Assembly: GCA_025351615.1 (NCBI GenBank)
Contig: JANXVP010000335.1
Coordinates: 1-10,194, forward strand
DNA from: Ramlibacter sp.
GTDB lineage: Bacteria > Pseudomonadota > Gammaproteobacteria > Burkholderiales > Burkholderiaceae_C
Direction of reading: 5' to 3'
Length of the DNA stretch: 10,194 bases
Shown: positions 6,020 through 10,194 of the stretch, one piece after another
Position numbering within the stretch: the first letter of the stretch is position 1
Layout: the number at the start of each line of letters is the position of its first letter
Program-made: the position numbers and the translations under genes
The notes under the pieces: generated by a model
The model's database searches: none
Told to the model about the DNA's origin: nothing
The model's input: only the letters and a program-made list of their open reading frames with translations

Positions 6020-7513
6020 ATGACGCGTTTTTTCCTGCAGGCCATGCGCCGGTCCACATGGATCGCCGCTTTGGGTGCTGCCGTGCTTGCGGGTTGTGGC
6101 GGTGGATCGTCGGGCCCCGAGGTGGCGGCGGCTCCCCAAGTCAAGCTCGCCTTTTCCGCGCCGCAGGTCAGTGCCGGCGAGAGCGCCACGCTGACGTGGT
6201 CGTCCACCAATGCCAGCAGCTGTGCGGCTTCCGGCAACTGGACCGGCGCGCAGCCTGCCTCGGGCTCGGCGACCTTTGTCCTCCCGGCAGCCGGATCTTT
6301 CACCTACCACCTGGACTGTACTGGCACGGGAGGGAGTGCGGGCAGTGAAGCCGTCGTCGCAGTCGTGAGCCCGGCAGTTCCCGTCGCTCCCCCCGCGCCA
6401 GTCGCTGCGGCCCCACCGGCTGGGGCCCCTGTGCTGACCAATGTGCTATCGGTCGTCGTGGATCGCGGGCCAAGCGGAACCTCGTTCAACATGCCCTTCG
6501 TCAGCGTGACTGTCTGCAGTCCTGGCACCACGACCTGCCGGACGGTGGACCATATCCTCGTGGACACGGGTTCGACCGGACTGCGCCTGATGGCGTCGGC
6601 GCTCGGTTCCGGCATGGATCTGCCGGTGATCGCCACGTCCGCGGGCCTGCCGGTGGCTGAATGCGCTCAGTTCGCCAGCGGCTTTTCCTGGGGGTCGGTG
6701 CGGCGTGCGGACATCAGGCTGGCGGGCGAGACGGCGGCTCGCATGCCAGTCCAGCTGATCTCGGATCCCTCGGCGCCTTTCTCGGTAATCCCGGCCGCTT
6801 GCAGCAACACAGGTGCCGATCTTGGATCGGTGGCGGCCCTGGGAGCAAACGGGATTCTTGGCGTGGACATGTCGGTTCAGGACTGCGGCGCCATCTGCGT
6901 CACCAGCACGGCGCCTCGCCTTTATTACGGCTGTACATCCACGACATGTTCGACCACCATGCTGCCGCTGGACTCGCAAGTCACCAATCCAGTGGCGGCC
7001 TTTGCCCTCAACAACAATGGCCTCGCCCTCACCCTGCCGCCAGTCCAGGTAGGGGGTGCGGCCGCTGTTCTGGGCACACTCACCTTCGGGATCGGGACGC
7101 AGCCCAACAACCAGCTTGATCGGGCAACTGTTTTCACAACCAACAGCAGGGGCCAGTTCACCACGGTGTACAAGGGGACGACCTATCCGTCGAGCTTCGT
7201 TGACAGTGGCTCCAACGGCTTGTTCTTCGACGACGCCAGCATTCCGACGTGCTCGAGTTTTTACTGCCCGATTGCACCGTTACCGCTGACGGCCGTCAAC
7301 GTCTCGCCCAGTGGCGCGACAGTGTCAGTCAGCTTCACCATCGACAACGCCCGGTTGCTGACGGCCGGTATCTCTGCCTTCAACCTGGGCGGCACTCTTG
7401 GGCTGACCCGAACCTTCGACTTTGGACTGCCCTTCTTTTTCGGTCGCACGGTTTTTGTGGCGCTGCAAGGTGCGCAGACGCCAAAGGGCGTCGGGCCCTA
7501 TCTGGCATATTGA
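6020..7513 (+). CDS. DUF3443-type lipoprotein with Ig-like module and aspartic-peptidase-like signatures
   Basis: This is a 497-residue exported protein. Residues 1-26 form a lipoprotein signal peptide with lipobox LAGC and lipidated Cys26, followed by a Gly/Ser linker. Residues about 40-117 are an Ig-like module ('SATLTWSSTNASSCAASG') with Cys68 and Cys100 placed for a disulfide. A Pro/Ala linker runs to about 138. The rest, about 139-497, matches what I know as DUF3443. It contains DTGS at D182 with a later GILG at 278-281, and DSGS at D395 with a later 'GLPFFFGRTVFVAL' at 469-482. These are laid out like the two lobes of a pepsin-like aspartic peptidase. Ten cysteines in this domain fall into close pairs (166/173, 289/293, 305/310, 411/416, plus 215 and 261), which fits an oxidising, extracytoplasmic location. 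The family has no assigned function that I know of, so peptidase activity is inference. It is convergent with the RTX gene. Confidence 0.85.
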   Translation: MTRFFLQAMRRSTWIAALGAAVLAGCGGGSSGPEVAAAPQVKLAFSAPQVSAGESATLTWSSTNASSCAASGNWTGAQPASGSATFVLPAAGSFTYHLDCTGTGGSAGSEAVVAVVSPAVPVAPPAPVAAAPPAGAPVLTNVLSVVVDRGPSGTSFNMPFVSVTVCSPGTTTCRTVDHILVDTGSTGLRLMASALGSGMDLPVIATSAGLPVAECAQFASGFSWGSVRRADIRLAGETAARMPVQLISDPSAPFSVIPAACSNTGADLGSVAALGANGILGVDMSVQDCGAICVTSTAPRLYYGCTSTTCSTTMLPLDSQVTNPVAAFALNNNGLALTLPPVQVGGAAAVLGTLTFGIGTQPNNQLDRATVFTTNSRGQFTTVYKGTTYPSSFVDSGSNGLFFDDASIPTCSSFYCPIAPLPLTAVNVSPSGATVSVSFTIDNARLLTAGISAFNLGGTLGLTRTFDFGLPFFFGRTVFVALQGAQTPKGVGPYLAY

Positions 7514-7575
7514 CGAGAGAATCCATCCGGCTGAGAGCCAGTCCCAAACTCGGACGGCAGCCGGAAGCTGAATCC
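7514..7575. other. Intergenic junction between convergent genes
   Basis: These 62 bases separate two convergent stop codons. They contain a short hairpin, GGCT-GAG-AGCC (7529-7539), and a wider CCGGCT/AGCCGG pair (7527-7532 with 7559-7564, 26-base spacer). Neither has a T-tract on either strand, so a bidirectional terminator here is possible but not shown. Confidence 0.35.
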
Positions 7576-10194
7576 CTAATGCCAGTTGGCCGCCAGCACT
7601 TCATTCAGGCTGCTCTGGTAGTTGAGAGGCAGGCTGGTCTGACCGGCGGCGGGGGGCGAGAAACTCGCCATGGCCTGCACCAGGGTCTGAACCTGGGTGT
7701 CCAGCAGTCGGTGCCCGTCAGCCAGTTCGAACACCTCGACATGCCGCTCGGCACCCAGGTACCAATTGGACAACGTCACCTTGTCGCTGGATCCGATGAC
7801 GGAGACTTCAAGGTTGTTGCCGGTCTTGCGCCACCACAGCTGACTGGCAGCGATGCCCGCCTCGAAGTGCAATGTGTCCACAGCGTCCGCTGCGGGGTCG
7901 TTTTCGACAATCGTGTCCTGGCCATCGCCCCGGCCAAAATCGTAGGTGTCGCTCCCCAATCCGCCCTCGAGCCGGTCGTTGCCGGTGCCGCCGATCAACA
8001 GGTCCGCGGCGGCGCCGCCCTTGAGCGTGTCATTGCCCGCAAGGCCGGCCAATCGGTTTGCCGCGCTGTTGCCGACGATCACGTTGCCCAGTTCATTGCC
8101 AGTTGCGTTGAGTGACGCGCTGCCGGTCAGGGTCAGGTTTTCGACATTTGCAGTCAGTGCGTAGCTGATGGAAGACTGCACTGTGTCCGTTCCTTCGTCA
8201 GCCAATTCGATCACCTCGTCTGACGGATCATCGACCACATAGAGATCGTTGCCCGTCCCACCGACCAGCTTGTCTGCGGAGCCGCCACCGTCCAGGCGGT
8301 CGTTTCCGTCGCCACCCACCAAAACATCATGTGCCGCCCCGCCTTTGAGGACGTCATTGCCTGCCAGCCCGTTCAGCAGGCTGCCCGCACCGTTTGCAAC
8401 CAGGACGTTATTGAGTTCGTTGCCAGAGCCTGAGAGAAGGCCCGCACCTGTGAGGGTGAGGTTCTCGACATTGGCGCCAAGAACATAACTGACCGACGCC
8501 TGAACGGTATCCGTGCCCTCGTTCACGAGCTCATCGACCCGGTCGCCCGCATTGTCCACGATGTAAGTGTCGTTGCCCGTTCCACCCGCGAGCCGGTCAG
8601 CGCCCCCACCGCCATCGAGCCGGTCGTTGCCATCTCCGCCCAGAAGCTGGTCCTCCCCCGCTCCGCCGCGCAAGCGGTCATTGCCGCCCAACCCGCTGAG
8701 GATATTCCGGCCGGTATTTCCCACGATGGTGTTGTCAAGATCGTTGCCGGTTCCCCCGATGTCCGCGCTGCCGCTCAACGTCAGATTTTCGACGTTGGGC
8801 GCCAGGGTCAGGCTGACTGAAGCCCGCACCGTATCGGTACCGCCGCCGGTCAGTTCAATCACCACGTCGGTCGCGTCGTCGACCAGGTAAACGTCGTTCC
8901 CGGCGCCCCCCTCCATGCGGTCACTCCCGGCCCCGCCTTCAAGACGGTCGTTGCCGTCGCCTCCGAGGAGTGTGTCGCTTCCGGCTCCGCCGCGAAGCGT
9001 GTCGTTGCCAGCCAACCCTTCGAGCGTACTGCCCGCATCACTGGCGATGATCAGGTTCGCTTGGTTGTTCCCGGTCCCCGTCAGCCCGGCGCCGATGAGC
9101 GTGAGCCGCTCGACATTCGCGGTGAGCGTGTAGGTCACCGATGCGATGACAGTGTCGGTGCCTTCGCTGGCAAGCTCGATGACCTGATCACCCGTGCTGT
9201 CGACCACATAAACATCGTTGCCCGCCCCACCCGACATTTTGTCGTTGCCGGCGCCACCATCAAGCCGATTATTGCCGCTGTTGCCAGTGAGTTCGTTGTC
9301 CAGCGCGTTGCCGGTCGCCGCAAGATTGCGCGTGCCTTTGAGCAAAATCGATTCGACGTTGTCGGGGAGCGTATAGGTGACCTGGGACTCGATGCGGTCG
9401 TAGCCGTGGTTAGCGCTTTCGACGATGACGTCCTTCTTGTTGTCCACTACATACACGTCATCGCCATCGCCCCCAGCCATCACGTCAGCACGCCCGAGGC
9501 CATCGATGAAGTCATCTCCAGCCGTGCCGACGAGGTTGTCGGCTCCGGCGGAGCCAATAACGTCGATACCATCGCTGTCGATCGCGATTGAGAAACTGGC
9601 GGCGGCGGTCGCTCCCCCCTGGTCGATTGCGGAAACCTTCACTGTCAAAGTCACGGCGGGTTCGTTCGACAGCGTTCCCCCGAAGGATCGTGTGGCGGGG
9701 TCGAACGTCAGCCAGCCGGGCAAGGCCGATCCATCCGCAAGCGTCGCGGTGTAGGCAACGGTTCCCGAGCCGCCTGCGAACAGGCCTCCCAGTGCGTAGT
9801 GAAATTCGCCGTCCTCGGGGGTGTGGACATCCGCGGCGACACCCACGGTCAATGGAACAGCCTCGTGCGCCAGTGCCAACGCCTGGGCCAGCGGGATCAC
9901 GAGGCCATCCTGGAACTGGAGAAATTCGATACCGGCCCCGGGATGATCGCCGGGGTCTGCCAGAACGATCGAAGCCAGGCGGCGACCTTCCCGCACGGCG
10001 ACCAGCCGTCCAGGACCGGCCGGACGATCTGGGTTTGCCTCATGAAGAAAGTACAGATCGGCCAGGGCGATGCCAGGGCCGAACTCGACAACGTCGACGT
10101 CGTTGCCTCCCGGAAACTGCTGCGCCATCTGGCTCATCTGGGGAGCTCCATCCGGCAGCGCCTGCAAAAGCATCGGGATGGTCCCCGACGTCAC
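7576..10194 (-). CDS. Giant RTX (haemolysin-type calcium-binding repeat) protein, C-terminal part
   Basis: The frame is open to the window edge on the minus strand, so the 5' part is missing and the GTG at the edge is probably an internal Val. The visible 872 residues hold, in order, a haemolysin-related module (about 31-110, 'VDVVEFGPGIALADL' to 'LQFQDG') and a cadherin/dystroglycan-type Ig-like domain (about 120-206, with 'TYTATLADGSALP' style text seen as 'AYTATLADGSALPGWLTFD'). RTX blocks follow (about 213-765) with many GGxGNDxLxGG nonapeptides that bind calcium. A second haemolysin-related module spans about 771-835 ('LHFEAG...WYLGAE...FELADG'), then a C-terminal tail ends NYQSSLNEVLAANWH. 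Such proteins leave the cell by a type I system reading an uncleaved C-terminal signal and fold on meeting external calcium. The role could be adhesin, S-layer-like protein or enzyme carrier. No catalytic domain is visible here, and no secretion genes lie in the window. Confidence 0.9.
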   Translation of the reverse strand: MTSGTIPMLLQALPDGAPQMSQMAQQFPGGNDVDVVEFGPGIALADLYFLHEANPDRPAGPGRLVAVREGRRLASIVLADPGDHPGAGIEFLQFQDGLVIPLAQALALAHEAVPLTVGVAADVHTPEDGEFHYALGGLFAGGSGTVAYTATLADGSALPGWLTFDPATRSFGGTLSNEPAVTLTVKVSAIDQGGATAAASFSIAIDSDGIDVIGSAGADNLVGTAGDDFIDGLGRADVMAGGDGDDVYVVDNKKDVIVESANHGYDRIESQVTYTLPDNVESILLKGTRNLAATGNALDNELTGNSGNNRLDGGAGNDKMSGGAGNDVYVVDSTGDQVIELASEGTDTVIASVTYTLTANVERLTLIGAGLTGTGNNQANLIIASDAGSTLEGLAGNDTLRGGAGSDTLLGGDGNDRLEGGAGSDRMEGGAGNDVYLVDDATDVVIELTGGGTDTVRASVSLTLAPNVENLTLSGSADIGGTGNDLDNTIVGNTGRNILSGLGGNDRLRGGAGEDQLLGGDGNDRLDGGGGADRLAGGTGNDTYIVDNAGDRVDELVNEGTDTVQASVSYVLGANVENLTLTGAGLLSGSGNELNNVLVANGAGSLLNGLAGNDVLKGGAAHDVLVGGDGNDRLDGGGSADKLVGGTGNDLYVVDDPSDEVIELADEGTDTVQSSISYALTANVENLTLTGSASLNATGNELGNVIVGNSAANRLAGLAGNDTLKGGAAADLLIGGTGNDRLEGGLGSDTYDFGRGDGQDTIVENDPAADAVDTLHFEAGIAASQLWWRKTGNNLEVSVIGSSDKVTLSNWYLGAERHVEVFELADGHRLLDTQVQTLVQAMASFSPPAAGQTSLPLNYQSSLNEVLAANWH
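7948..9456 (-). repeat. Five RTX super-modules, about 108-residue period
   Basis: Inside the RTX gene, a unit repeats that consists of a GND-Y-VVD motif, 'VIELxxEGTDTV' (an acidic/Thr strand), 'SYxLxANVENLTLTG', 'GTGNxLxN', and a block of nonapeptides. The tyrosine-motif anchors fall at visible residues 247, 328, 435, 543 and 651, with a degenerate final one at about 750. Successive spacings are 81, 107, 108, 108 and about 99 residues, so the full unit is about 324 bases. The first unit is shorter by 27 residues, which equals three nonapeptides. The copies have diverged in sequence, so they are old duplications rather than recent exact repeats. Confidence 0.85.

Noticed and set aside
5152..6303. 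A 383-codon minus-strand open frame spanning the STAS-like and DUF2844 genes
   Set aside because: It is antisense to genes with clear signal peptide, lipobox and domain patterns, and its translation has no coherent fold signature.
7948..9456. Regular repeats considered as a CRISPR array or tandem DNA repeat
   Set aside because: The period is a protein-level 324 bases, the copies diverge at the DNA level, and the frame stays open throughout, so it is an RTX coding repeat.
7946..9754. Several plus-strand Ser/Pro-rich frames with repeating 'SLPxPP' text
   Set aside because: They are the complement of the RTX nonapeptide codons and inherit the periodicity of that gene. No start signals or independent coding features are seen.

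Overview
This window is GC-rich, gene-dense DNA. The LIV-type transporter operon, a DUF2844/DUF3443 secreted-protein pair and a very large RTX protein suggest a betaproteobacterium of the order Burkholderiales, possibly Comamonadaceae or a relative. That assignment comes from gene content and protein style, not from a marker gene. I see no rRNA, tRNA, CRISPR array or insertion sequence, and no non-coding gap longer than about 80 bases.

Positions 1-5055 (+) hold a tight operon for a hydrophobic-amino-acid-type (HAAT/LIV) ABC importer. It runs: periplasmic substrate-binding protein (its 5' part lies outside the window), permease LivH, permease LivM, ATPase LivG, ATPase LivF, then an alpha/beta hydrolase 12 bases downstream. 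The H/M, M/G and G/F junctions overlap by 4, 4 and 11 bases. The hydrolase suggests that the imported substrate, or a catabolite of it, is an ester, lactone or aromatic-derived compound rather than simply leucine or valine.

Positions 5132-5488 (+) hold a small cytoplasmic STAS/SpoIIAA-like protein with a possible promoter -10 box only a few bases upstream of its start codon.

Positions 5569-7513 (+) hold two apparently coupled genes for exported proteins: a small DUF2844-type protein with a signal peptide, and a 497-residue DUF3443-type lipoprotein with an N-terminal Ig-like module. The DUF3443 domain carries a duplicated aspartic-peptidase signature: DTGS at D182 with a later GILG, and DSGS at D395 with a later C-terminal hydrophobic-Gly segment. 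The spacing resembles the two lobes of pepsin. This is the most interesting observation in the window.

Positions 7576-10194 (-) hold the C-terminal 872 residues of a giant RTX (haemolysin-type calcium-binding repeat) protein, convergent with the DUF3443 gene. Its visible architecture is a haemolysin-related module, a cadherin/Ig-like (CADG/He_PIG) domain, five RTX super-modules with a period of about 108 residues, a second haemolysin-related module, and a C-terminal tail that probably carries the type I secretion signal. Its N-terminus and secretion genes lie outside the window.
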